A DNA stretch of 11,409 bases from Bacteroidota bacterium (GCA_947457085.1 CANGUS010000034.1:1-11409); one strand, 5' to 3'; positions 1 to 7,740 are shown, counted from the first letter of the stretch. The notes: a model not told the origin generated them from the letters alone. Numbers and translations are program-made.

Positions 1-1844
1 CAATACAAATGGTTTTGGATAATAATTTGGAAAAAGCATTGACTTACTTCGATGAGAGTAATCGATATAAATTAGACCCTATTATTGCAAGTTTAACTGC
101 TTTTTGGCAAGCCGAAACATTGTATAGAATGGGGCGTTATGAAGCATCATTATCTTTTGCTGATTTTTTTATTAACAACACAAACGAGCAAGTTCTAAAA
201 GATTATCAATCAAAAGCCCATTTATTGAAATCGTATATTTATTTGCATACTGATGACAAAGAAAATCTAAACAAAGAACTTGCACTTCTTGCTGATACCA
301 ATGCCTCTTCAACAGAAAAAATATTGGATTCAATAAAAGCTAATTTTATTCCAGAAAATAGTTCGTTGGCAGAAAATGATTCTTATGTTTTGACCTACAA
401 TTTGCCTGAAGAAAAAACCAATTTTGTATATACTCCAATACCATTAAAACCAATAGCACTCAACAAGGTTAGCACAACCGACAAAATGAATGATTATTAT
501 AAAATAGGCATTGGAAATTTATCTACTTACAATTTAGAACTTGGATATGACTTAAGTAAATTAGCATTGATGCCTTTGTATCTTGATTACAGAAGCACTT
601 CTTCATCTAGTGAACGAATTAAATTTCAACGATTCAGCGAATCTCATTTTGGAGTAAAAACAGAAAAAAAAATAGGTCGTTATTTAGTTAATGCAGAAAT
701 TGCCTTTGATAGAAATAAACAATATTATTATGGGTACAACCATCAAAAATTTGATTATTCTAATACAGATATAAAACAAGTTTTCAGCAATATTGGAATT
801 CATATTGAAGGAAAAGATGTGTTGAATAAGAATAAAAATATCAATTATTTTCCTTCAACTTATTTAGGAATATATACGGATAAATTTGGAGCTTCAGAGT
901 TGAATGCTACAGCAGAACTGCCCATATTTTTTGAAAAAAATAGCAACAATACAACATTTTCTATTGGAGGTAACGTCAATTTAAATGCCTATCGAGTTAA
1001 AAATATAGAGACACAAAATAATTCAATGTTTTTGCTAAAACCAACTCTCACAAAAAAATATAAAGATGGACTTGTTAAAGTTGGGCTTTATCCTGTGGTT
1101 GCCCAAAAATTTCATTTACTTCCAGATATATCCTACACTTACTTTATAAGAAAATATCAAGCACAATTAGTAGTTGGTATACTATCTTGTATGCGCTTAA
1201 ATACCTTTAAAGAAATTACCACGCACAATCCTTTTATATTTAATTTTTATAATAGTAAACAATCAAAAAATACAGAACTTTTTGCGGGGATTAACGGCAA
1301 TTATTTGAATAATATTAGCTACTCATCAAAAATAGGAATTGCCCATTATAAAAATTTACCAATTTTTATAAATGACACTGCGTTTGATAATAAACAATTT
1401 AACGTTGCTTTTGAATCCAATGCGTTAGGATTCATTTTTGAAGGTTCGGCAAATTATACGTTTAATTCAAATTTCTTAGCAGGATTTAATTTGACAATGA
1501 ATCCTATATTAAAAACTGAATCTAATCAAAAGGTTTGGGGCTATAGACCCTATACTTTTGATTTGTACGGAAAAGTGAAACCTATGAATGATGTAATAAT
1601 AAAAGCGGCCATTTTGGTTCGATCAGGATCAACATTTATTGAAAAAAACAACACTGAAAAAACATTAGCAGGTGCTATTGATTTTAATATGGGGGCAAAT
1701 TATTTTATTAATAAAAAATGGAATGTGTATGTAGATATTAATAATTTATTTAATAATAAATATGAGCGTTGGTATGGATATGAAAATTTTGGTACCAATA
1801 TTCAATTAGGATTAATTAGAACCTTTAATTCAAAAATTAAATAA
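1..1844 (+). CDS. TPR-like / outer-membrane beta-barrel fusion protein, 5' partial
   Basis: The reading frame is open to the left edge. The ATG at 9 is probably internal, because in-frame codons CAA and ATA precede it and no signal peptide is seen. Numbering from that ATG (611 residues), residues 5-95 are amphipathic helices with TPR character (LYRMGRYEASLSFADFF near 38-53). A low-complexity linker runs to about 160. The rest is rich in alternating aromatic and polar strands. Segments such as NPFIF (407-411), KNLPIFINDT (448-457) and NNLFNNKYERW (578-588) resemble a Bacteroidota family annotated as TonB-dependent-receptor-like barrels that lack a plug. No TonB box or plug is visible. The chain ends in LIRTFNSKIK, so the last strand is not C-terminal phenylalanine. 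Expected location is the outer membrane with TPRs in the periplasm; the ligand is unknown. The barrel assignment is from remembered family motifs, and the fusion is inferred from one continuous frame. Confidence 0.75.
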   Translation, partial: IQMVLDNNLEKALTYFDESNRYKLDPIIASLTAFWQAETLYRMGRYEASLSFADFFINNTNEQVLKDYQSKAHLLKSYIYLHTDDKENLNKELALLADTNASSTEKILDSIKANFIPENSSLAENDSYVLTYNLPEEKTNFVYTPIPLKPIALNKVSTTDKMNDYYKIGIGNLSTYNLELGYDLSKLALMPLYLDYRSTSSSSERIKFQRFSESHFGVKTEKKIGRYLVNAEIAFDRNKQYYYGYNHQKFDYSNTDIKQVFSNIGIHIEGKDVLNKNKNINYFPSTYLGIYTDKFGASELNATAELPIFFEKNSNNTTFSIGGNVNLNAYRVKNIETQNNSMFLLKPTLTKKYKDGLVKVGLYPVVAQKFHLLPDISYTYFIRKYQAQLVVGILSCMRLNTFKEITTHNPFIFNFYNSKQSKNTELFAGINGNYLNNISYSSKIGIAHYKNLPIFINDTAFDNKQFNVAFESNALGFIFEGSANYTFNSNFLAGFNLTMNPILKTESNQKVWGYRPYTFDLYGKVKPMNDVIIKAAILVRSGSTFIEKNNTEKTLAGAIDFNMGANYFINKKWNVYVDINNLFNNKYERWYGYENFGTNIQLGLIRTFNSKIK

Positions 1845-1872
1845 TATAATTTTATTTTGGTTTTTTAGGCTT

Positions 1873-1880
1873 TACTTTTG
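1873..1880 (+). promoter_or_regulatory. Bacteroidota -7 promoter element (TACTTTTG)
   Basis: TACTTTTG fits the Bacteroidota TAnnTTTG -7 consensus. It lies 35 nt before the HU/SPOR start codon, in the 71-nt gap after the barrel gene. The flanking bases make the 10-mer TTACTTTTGC that also precedes the asparaginase-like gene and ribF. A -33 TTTG is not well placed: TTTG at 1856-1859 gives only a 13-nt spacer. The element suggests that this gene is not wholly dependent on read-through from the barrel gene. Confidence 0.55.
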
Positions 1881-1915
1881 CTATACTTTTTTTAATTTCA
1901 TAACAAGCTACAAAC

Positions 1916-2884
1916 ATGGATATCGGAAAATATATTGGAAAATTTCTTATCAAAAACAAATATTGCAGTCTTTCTGGGTTGGGTGTTTTTGAATTAAAAA
2001 AAATTCCAGCGTATGAGCAAAAAGGAGAGATTGTCAATCCTGCACATCAAGTTACATTTACACCTGTAGGTAGTATTGATGATACTTTTGCATCTTTTAT
2101 AGCTTCATTTGAAAATGTAAGCATCAGCAATGCAGCAAACAATATTAAAGAATATTGCAGGAATGCAAAAGAGGAAATTGAATTGAATGGCAAATTTGCT
2201 ATTGAAAATTTAGGAAATTTAAGTTTGTCAAATGGCAAATTGGTTTTTCACCAAAATGCCGATTTAAATTTAGGACTGAGTCCAGTTTCTGTCACTCCTA
2301 TTGAAATAAAACCTATTCATCCTGAACCACAAGAAAAAATAAAAGAAGATTTCAGCTATCCACCTGCCAATACGACCTATTTGAGAAATAAATCAAATCA
2401 TTGGATAAAAATTATTGTAGGAGTAATTATAGTAGCAGCTATAGGAACTGCAGGTTATTTTGGGTATGATTATTATAATGCATCGAATCCTAAACCTGTT
2501 GAAACAGAAACATCGACGGTTCAATTAGATACTACTACAACACAAACTACTGTAGATACAACAACATTAACTAACGAAACAACACCGCCGGACACTACTT
2601 TAATTCAATCTAGTACTACTAATGATACTACAGCAATTCCAGTAACCCCTTTGGCAGTTGGAAAAGAGTATAAAGTTCAGATATATACATTTAAGGACGA
2701 GTTAAAAGCAATTGCCAAAGTTAAAAAGTTGAGTGGTTATGGAAACAAAGCATCTGTTATTAGCTCCAATGGACAATTTATAGTTGCTTTAGTGGCATCA
2801 AATCCACAAAATGACACAACAAAACTAGTTGATTCATTGCGCCGATTTTTTAACCCTAAAGGGCAAGTTCATATTATTAATTAA
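1916..2884 (+). CDS. HU-like domain / transmembrane / SPOR domain protein
   Basis: This 322-residue protein has three parts. Residues 1-120 match the paired HU-like (HU-CCDC81 bacterial type) domains seen in Bacteroidota; GLGVFELKKIPA (21-32) and GKFAIENLGNLSL (92-104) are the two HU-like beta-turn regions. A single transmembrane helix follows at about 163-183. A threonine-rich linker (about 196-243) leads to a C-terminal SPOR domain (about 250-320, starting EYKVQIYTF). SPOR domains bind peptidoglycan strands stripped of stem peptides at division sites. The topology should put the HU-like part in the cytoplasm and SPOR in the periplasm. There is no signal peptide. The ATG at 1916 follows an A-rich leader and a -7 element. 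Domain identity is well supported; whether the HU-like part binds DNA or a protein is unknown. A role in division or envelope organisation is inference. Confidence 0.85.
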   Translation: MDIGKYIGKFLIKNKYCSLSGLGVFELKKIPAYEQKGEIVNPAHQVTFTPVGSIDDTFASFIASFENVSISNAANNIKEYCRNAKEEIELNGKFAIENLGNLSLSNGKLVFHQNADLNLGLSPVSVTPIEIKPIHPEPQEKIKEDFSYPPANTTYLRNKSNHWIKIIVGVIIVAAIGTAGYFGYDYYNASNPKPVETETSTVQLDTTTTQTTVDTTTLTNETTPPDTTLIQSSTTNDTTAIPVTPLAVGKEYKVQIYTFKDELKAIAKVKKLSGYGNKASVISSNGQFIVALVASNPQNDTTKLVDSLRRFFNPKGQVHIIN

Positions 2885-2885
2885 T

Positions 2886-2904
2886 AGCTGGGGGACCCGG
2901 TTTT
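2886..2904 (+). terminator. Possible weak terminator hairpin after the HU/SPOR gene
   Basis: Just after the stop codon at 2884, a GC-rich stem can form between 2886-2892 and 2896-2902. It has seven pairs, two of them G-U, around a GGA loop, and is followed by a short T run. It stands out in AT-rich surroundings and sits where the plus-strand transcript meets the 3' end of murF-alr. The T tract is short, so function is uncertain. Confidence 0.35.
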
Positions 2905-2946
2905 AATTGACATTCATTGGTTATACTTATTGTATAAACAACCACT

Positions 2947-5445
2947 TTATTCTTCAAAATATACCCTTTTTACTCGTTGAGAAATGCCAGTTAGAATTTC
3001 GTAAGGAATGGTTTCTGCCCATTTGGCAAGTTGCTCAACTGGCAATTCTTCTCCAAACACTATAACGACATCACCTTCTTGAGCTTGTGGAACATCGGTA
3101 ATATCTAACATGCACATATCCATGCACACATTTCCAACAATGGGAACTAAATGCCCATTTAAAAACATTTTCCCTACACCATTGCCGAGTCTTCGTGAAA
3201 TACCATCCGCATAGCCAACACTTACAGTGCCAATAATTGTGTCACGATAAAGTACTCCCTTTCTATTATAGCCAATTGTTTCGCTAGAGGGTACTTTTTT
3301 AATTTGAGAAATAATAGTTTTCATTCGGCTTACATTTTTTAGTTTATTTTTCATGCACTTACTACCGTCAATACCATATAAACCTAAACCCAATCGAACC
3401 ATATCAAATTGTAAATCTGGATGTCGAACTATGCCTGATGAATTACACAAATGCTTCTTAAATGGATAGCCTAATCCTTTTTGTAGTTGCTTACATATCG
3501 TTAAAAAAAGTTGAGCTTGTTGTTTTGTAAAATCATCAAGTCCTGGATCTTCACTTCCTGAAAGATGTGAGAATACAGAAACAACTTTCACTTCTGGTTG
3601 CATATTGAGTTGCTCAATTAAGCTTTTGATTTCTGCTTTTTCAAAACCTAAACGGTGCATTCCGGTATCGATTTTGATGTGAATAGGGAAATTTAACGTG
3701 GACGTTTCTTGCAGTTCTTCAATCATTTTTTGAAGAATTCTGAAATTATATATTTCTGGTTCAAGATGCCATTCGATTAATTGCGAAAATGAATTTTCAT
3801 CTGCATTCATAACCATAATTGGCAGTTTAATGCCTGCTTTTCTCAAAGCAATTCCTTCGTCAGAGTAGGCGACAGCTAAATAGTTTACCCCTTCAAATTG
3901 TAATTTATTCGCAATTTCAAAACTACCACTACCATATGAAAAAGCTTTCACCATGGCCATAATTTGAGTGCCAGGTTGTAGTATTGCTTGAAATTGTTTG
4001 TAATTGTCTAGTAAATTATTTAAATTTATTTCTACTACTGTTTGATGAATTCTTTCTTGCAATCGTTTAGCAATTTTTTCAAATTCAAATTTTCGAGCAC
4101 CTTTAATTAAAATACTTTCATTGTTAAAAGAAGAGGTATCCATGCTTTCTAAAAAAGCATCAGTTGTTTTATAAAATGTTGATTGGAGTTTTCTATTATT
4201 TCGAAAAATAGCTTTATTTCTGGTTAGTGTTTCGCCAATGCCAATAAATTTTTGAATCTTTTTTTGCTTTAATAAATAGGCGACTTCGTCATACAATTCA
4301 TTCTCACGGCCACTTTGAAAAATATCTGAAAGGATAACCGTTTTTTCTTCGTGTTGATTTTGTTGTAATAAAAAATCCAATGCAATTGTAAATGAGGAAA
4401 CATCTGAATTGTAACTGTCATTTATTAAGGTACAATTATTAATGCCTTTCATTAATTCTAATCGCATTGCAATGTATGTCAGTTTTGATATTCTTTGCTG
4501 AATAGAAGAATGATCTATATGTAAATGCAACATGGTTAACCAACAATGAATACTATCTTCAATGTACGCATCATCAGTGAAAGGAATTATGATTTCAAGT
4601 TGTTCATTTTGATATACGGCAGTTAGTTTTGATTGTAAATTCTCCTTAACAATTTTAGTGACTTGTAAATCTGAATCTAGTTTTTTGCTCCAAGTTAATA
4701 GTTTAATTTCTCGTCCTTGATTTTGTTTGATATTTGTTGCAAATTGTAAAATACATTCATGTAAAACAGCATAATCTTTATTGTAAATGAGTACATCGCT
4801 GTGCTGAAATAATTTTAATTTTTCGTTTACTTTATGCTTGATATTTAAAAATCCTTCATTATGGGTTTCGCCAATATTAGTAAAAATACCAATATTAGGT
4901 TTAATCATTTTTTCGAGTTGGTCCATCTCGTCGGTTTGCGAAATGCCTGCTTCAAAAATACCTAAATTGTGTTCATTATTTATCTGCCATACAGACAAGG
5001 GTACTCCAATTTGTGAATTAAAACTTCTAGGGCTTCGAACAATTTTAAAATTATTTTCTAGCAATTGATACAGCCACTCTTTTACGATTGTTTTTCCGTT
5101 GCTTCCAGTTATTCCTATAATTGGAAAAGAAAATTTAGCACGATGCCAAGCAACTATTTGTTGTATTGCATGTACGGTATTTTTTACTTCAATAAACCAT
5201 GCGTCTTTAAATGAAGAAATAGTATTAATTTCTTCACTCACTAAAAAACAACGAACTCCTGCATTATAAACCTCTTCGATAAATTGATGTGCATTTCTCC
5301 TCTCAGTTACAATGGGTATAAAAATTGAAGAAGAAGGATAGGTAATTTTTCGACTGTCGATTAATAAATTATCAATAGTGAAATTTTTGCCGGCTACAAT
5401 AATCTTTCCTTTTACAACCGCATTTATTTCGTTAGTTTGAATCAT
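2947..5445 (-). CDS. murF-alr: Bifunctional MurF / alanine racemase fusion
   Basis: This 832-residue cytoplasmic fusion has two enzymes. The MurF half (1 to about 460) adds D-Ala-D-Ala to UDP-MurNAc-tripeptide. It shows the N-terminal DSR motif (30-32), the ATP-binding loop GITGSNGKT (111-119), the central INDSYNSD (341-348) and IKGARKFEFE (447-456) in the ligase C-domain. The Alr half (about 468-832) is a PLP-dependent racemase making D-alanine. It has the Schiff-base lysine K500 in MVKAFSYGSG, KIDTGMHRLG (591-600), NSSG (668-671), MVRLGLGLYG (682-691), and the second catalytic residue Y745 in VGYADG. The usual YGHG after the lysine is YGSG here. Both halves look full length and intact. This fusion is known in Bacteroidota and links D-Ala supply to the ligation step, although a separate Ddl must join the two alanines. 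The start overlaps the end of terC by 14 bp, suggesting co-transcription. Confidence 0.96.
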   Translation of the reverse strand: MIQTNEINAVVKGKIIVAGKNFTIDNLLIDSRKITYPSSSIFIPIVTERRNAHQFIEEVYNAGVRCFLVSEEINTISSFKDAWFIEVKNTVHAIQQIVAWHRAKFSFPIIGITGSNGKTIVKEWLYQLLENNFKIVRSPRSFNSQIGVPLSVWQINNEHNLGIFEAGISQTDEMDQLEKMIKPNIGIFTNIGETHNEGFLNIKHKVNEKLKLFQHSDVLIYNKDYAVLHECILQFATNIKQNQGREIKLLTWSKKLDSDLQVTKIVKENLQSKLTAVYQNEQLEIIIPFTDDAYIEDSIHCWLTMLHLHIDHSSIQQRISKLTYIAMRLELMKGINNCTLINDSYNSDVSSFTIALDFLLQQNQHEEKTVILSDIFQSGRENELYDEVAYLLKQKKIQKFIGIGETLTRNKAIFRNNRKLQSTFYKTTDAFLESMDTSSFNNESILIKGARKFEFEKIAKRLQERIHQTVVEINLNNLLDNYKQFQAILQPGTQIMAMVKAFSYGSGSFEIANKLQFEGVNYLAVAYSDEGIALRKAGIKLPIMVMNADENSFSQLIEWHLEPEIYNFRILQKMIEELQETSTLNFPIHIKIDTGMHRLGFEKAEIKSLIEQLNMQPEVKVVSVFSHLSGSEDPGLDDFTKQQAQLFLTICKQLQKGLGYPFKKHLCNSSGIVRHPDLQFDMVRLGLGLYGIDGSKCMKNKLKNVSRMKTIISQIKKVPSSETIGYNRKGVLYRDTIIGTVSVGYADGISRRLGNGVGKMFLNGHLVPIVGNVCMDMCMLDITDVPQAQEGDVVIVFGEELPVEQLAKWAETIPYEILTGISQRVKRVYFEE

Positions 5446-6376
5446 GAGTTAATTTACTTTTTTTACGGTTATGATACATAGAATAAATAATCGAACCCGA
5501 AATGCAAAGTATAATGACTAATAATGAAATCCAATTGGGAAGTTCAACATCAATTAATCCTAAAAACATTTTGGCTCCAATGAAAATTAATACAATGGCA
5601 ATTCCTTGTTGCAAATAATCAAATTGATCAGCTGCCTTTTGCAAAATAAAAAATAAGGCACGAAGTCCCAATACAGCAAATATGTTTGAGGAAAAAACAA
5701 CTAAATTATCTGTAGAGATTGCAAAAACTGCTGGAATAGAGTCAAGTGCAAATACAATATCGGTTACTCCAATAATTAAAATAGCTAAAAATAATTTTGT
5801 AAAAAAAGCTTTTCCATCTTTTTGAATCACAAACTTTCCTTCCGGTTCAATATCAGTATAGCGTAGATATTTTCGAATGAATTTATAAATTTTTCCATCT
5901 TTTACATCGTTTTCCTCTTCAGGATTAGCTATAAACAAGGTAAAACCGGTGTAAAGTAAAAACGCTCCAAAAATATATAGTAACCAGCTAAATTGTTGCA
6001 CCAGTACGATGCCTACAGCTATAAATATTATTCGAAACAGAATGGCTAGTGCAACGCCTATCATTAACACTCTACTGATGTTATTTTTATGAATTTGAAG
6101 GGATGTAAATATCAAAACAAATACAAAGATATTGTCAATAGAAAGTGACATTTCCATAAAATAAGCTGATATATAATCGATAGCGATTTTGCTATTAAAT
6201 TCAAAAAAAAGATAAACAAAATAGCCCATCGCAATTAACACCCAAAAAAAATATTGATAAGTAGCGCTTTTAATGCTAACCTCTTTATTCTTTCGACTAA
6301 ACACAAACATATCTAGTATGAAAGATGTAATCAGAGCTACTGTAAAAATTGAATAACTAAGGATATCTTTACTCAT
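5432..6376 (-). CDS. TerC/Alx family integral membrane protein
   Basis: This 314-residue protein has many hydrophobic segments, about eight or nine, with helices near 8-25, 42-60, 72-92, 104-126, 130-149, 194-218, 226-245, 257-276 and 281-300. The family signatures are present: FMEMSLSIDNIFVF (73-86) and GVTDIVFALDSIPAVFAIS (203-221). These hold the acidic membrane residues E75, D81, D206 and D212. A charged cytoplasmic loop lies at about 151-190. TerC-family proteins are linked to tellurite resistance and, in several bacteria, to manganese export or metal loading of exported enzymes. The substrate here cannot be read from the sequence. The gene is first of a two-gene unit with murF-alr, overlapping it by 14 bp. 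No PRE (alx-type) riboswitch could fit between the likely promoter and the start. Confidence 0.93.
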   Translation of the reverse strand: MSKDILSYSIFTVALITSFILDMFVFSRKNKEVSIKSATYQYFFWVLIAMGYFVYLFFEFNSKIAIDYISAYFMEMSLSIDNIFVFVLIFTSLQIHKNNISRVLMIGVALAILFRIIFIAVGIVLVQQFSWLLYIFGAFLLYTGFTLFIANPEEENDVKDGKIYKFIRKYLRYTDIEPEGKFVIQKDGKAFFTKLFLAILIIGVTDIVFALDSIPAVFAISTDNLVVFSSNIFAVLGLRALFFILQKAADQFDYLQQGIAIVLIFIGAKMFLGLIDVELPNWISLLVIILCISGSIIYSMYHNRKKSKLTHDSN

Positions 6377-6381
6377 ATTAG

Positions 6382-6389
6382 CAAATTTA
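6382..6389 (-). promoter_or_regulatory. Possible -7 element for terC (TAAATTTG on the minus strand)
   Basis: The minus strand reads TAAATTTG, an exact fit to TAnnTTTG, ending 5 nt before the terC ATG. If used, the transcript would be leaderless or nearly so. No -33 TTG is seen at the usual 19-20 nt spacing. In such AT-rich DNA a chance match is quite possible. Confidence 0.3.
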
Positions 6390-6446
6390 GGGTTAGTAAT
6401 GAGTTTAAAAAAATAAAAGACTTGTGATTTATGGCTAAAGATTGTC

Positions 6447-6476
6447 TTGAATAATTATCAATAAAAATTACTTTTG
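6447..6476 (+). promoter_or_regulatory. Promoter of the asparaginase-like gene (-33 TTG, -7 TACTTTTG)
   Basis: TTG at 6447-6449 and TACTTTTG at 6469-6476 are separated by 19 nt, close to the Bacteroidota housekeeping sigma consensus (TTTG / TAnnTTTG). The start codon lies 16 nt after the element, giving a short A-rich leader without a Shine-Dalgarno sequence. This is the most complete promoter in the window. Confidence 0.65.
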
Positions 6477-6492
6477 CATAAAAATATACAAA

Positions 6493-6981
6493 ATGGGTAT
6501 TCGATTATTAGTTACTGGTGGCACGTTCGATAAAGAATATGATATGATTAATGGCAAATTATATTTTAATGACACCAAAGTAATTGAAATATTAGAGCGT
6601 GGCAGAAATACTACCAAAGTATCGACAAGAACTTTAATGATGGTTGATAGCCTTGAAATGACAGATGAAGACAGGGAGTTAATTGTCTCACAATGTCAGA
6701 AATGTGATGAAGATAAAATTATTATTACACATGGAACTGATACCATGTGTGAAACTGCGATGTTAATCAAAAACGCGGCAATTGATAAAACAATTGTTTT
6801 GACAGGGGCAATGATTCCATATACTTTTGGATCGAGTGATGGTCTTTATAACATGGGGAGTGCCATGGCATTTGTACAAACCCTACCAAAGGGCGTTTAC
6901 ATTGCAATGAATGGTCGATTTTTTCATGCAGACAATGTAGTCAAAAACAGAAAGACGGGTTATTTTGAACCCATCAAATAA
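6493..6981 (+). CDS. Single-domain asparaginase-like protein
   Basis: At 162 residues this is about half the usual asparaginase length (around 330). It covers only the N-terminal asparaginase domain. Active-site motifs are present: VTGGTFDK with T11 (7-14), MVDSLEMT (50-57), HGTDT with T82 and D83 (80-84), LTGAM (103-107), and a lysine near the end, probably K151 in VVKNRKTG, matching the catalytic lysine of the Thr-Lys-Asp triad. The C-terminal domain, which in classical enzymes completes the active site across subunits, is absent. The stop at 6979-6981 is followed at once by a strong terminator, so the gene ends naturally here and is not a broken full-length copy. There is no signal peptide, so it is cytoplasmic. 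It probably hydrolyses an amide (asparagine or a related compound), but the substrate is not certain. It is transcribed alone, divergently from terC. Confidence 0.85.
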   Translation: MGIRLLVTGGTFDKEYDMINGKLYFNDTKVIEILERGRNTTKVSTRTLMMVDSLEMTDEDRELIVSQCQKCDEDKIIITHGTDTMCETAMLIKNAAIDKTIVLTGAMIPYTFGSSDGLYNMGSAMAFVQTLPKGVYIAMNGRFFHADNVVKNRKTGYFEPIK

Positions 6982-6983
6982 AT

Positions 6984-7015
6984 AAAAAAAGCTTCCATCA
7001 TTGGAAGCTTTTTTT
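6984..7015. terminator. Bidirectional intrinsic terminator
   Basis: A perfect inverted repeat pairs 6984-6990 plus 6991-6996 (A-tract then GCTTCC) with 7003-7015 (GGAAGC then T-tract) around the loop ATCATT. That gives 13 pairs. The T run follows the GC stem on either strand, so it can end both the asparaginase-like transcript (stop 2 nt upstream) and the convergent isomerase transcript (stop at 7035). Confidence 0.92.
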
Positions 7016-7034
7016 ATTTTATAGAAAGAGTTTA

Positions 7035-7688
7035 TTACTTCTTTTTAATTTTTATATTCAGAATTCGAACATCTTCATTGGGTCTATTATTGGTGTCTCT
7101 TGGCATTAATGAGATCGCATCCACAATTTCTTGACCCATTACAACTTGTCCGTATACGGTATAATCACCATCTAAATGCGGGGTTCCTCCAATGGTTTTA
7201 TAATCTGTTCTTGCTTGTTCAGAATATTTAAAATGACCCCGTTGCTCCATATTATTTAAATCTGCATCGGTAAATATTTTTCCTACAACAATATAAAATT
7301 GACATCCACTGGATGCTTTTTCAGGATTGTTATCTCGAGCCGCCGCTAATGCACCCTTTTTATGGTAATAGGTTGGCAACTTAAATTCTGCGGGTACTTT
7401 ATAACCTACATCTCCATTGCCTAACATTTGTTTGCTTACTGAGCGTTTACTATCTGGATCACCTCCTTGAATCATAAAACTAGGAATCACTCGATGAAAC
7501 AACAAACTGTCATAAAACCCTTCTTTAGCCAATTTTAAAAAATTAGCAGCATGTTGTGGTACATCATTAAAAACTTCTATTTTAATGCATCCTTTATTGG
7601 TTTCAATTACCACAAATTTGTTTTTATTTTTTTTCGCTTCTGCCAATATAGAAAAGCAAACTAGTACTAGTAAAAATATTTTTTTCAT
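7035..7688 (-). CDS. Secreted cyclophilin-type peptidyl-prolyl cis-trans isomerase
   Basis: This 217-residue protein has a Sec signal peptide (1 to about 18, MKKIFLLVLVCFSILAEA, likely cut after AEA). No cysteine sits at the cleavage site, so it should be a soluble periplasmic protein rather than a lipoprotein. The cyclophilin fold covers about 24-215. Active-site residues R66, F71 and Q74 lie in FHRVIPSFMIQGGDP (64-78). SSGCQFYIV (126-134) and HLDGDYTVYGQV (171-182) are the other hallmarks. An insertion at about 138-168, before HLDG, is longer than in the smallest bacterial cyclophilins. It catalyses prolyl bond isomerisation to help fold exported proteins. It is transcribed alone, divergently from ribF, and ends at the shared terminator. 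No clear promoter is visible in its 80-nt upstream gap. Confidence 0.95.
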   Translation of the reverse strand: MKKIFLLVLVCFSILAEAKKNKNKFVVIETNKGCIKIEVFNDVPQHAANFLKLAKEGFYDSLLFHRVIPSFMIQGGDPDSKRSVSKQMLGNGDVGYKVPAEFKLPTYYHKKGALAAARDNNPEKASSGCQFYIVVGKIFTDADLNNMEQRGHFKYSEQARTDYKTIGGTPHLDGDYTVYGQVVMGQEIVDAISLMPRDTNNRPNEDVRILNIKIKKK

Positions 7689-7740
7689 CTCGTAAAATTA
7701 GCCTAAAATTTAAAAAAAAAGAGGAGTTCTGATAAAATAT

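Noticed and set aside
1852..2037. Short open frame on the minus strand over the start of the HU/SPOR gene
   Set aside because: It is antisense to a well-supported gene and its promoter, with no domain or composition suggesting coding.
2521..2640. ACT/ACA-rich stretch resembling a tandem DNA repeat
   Set aside because: It codes the threonine-rich linker of the HU/SPOR protein; the codons vary and no exact repeat unit is kept.
2919..2943. Imperfect hairpin (GGTT-ATAC against GTAT-AACC with a 4-nt bulge) just past the murF-alr stop
   Set aside because: The stem is AT-rich, bulged and lacks a T run on the minus strand; it is likely chance in AT-rich DNA.
6377..6492. Possible manganese/pH-sensing riboswitch upstream of terC
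   Set aside because: The 116-nt gap is AT-rich with no strong stems, and holds the divergent asparaginase-like promoter.
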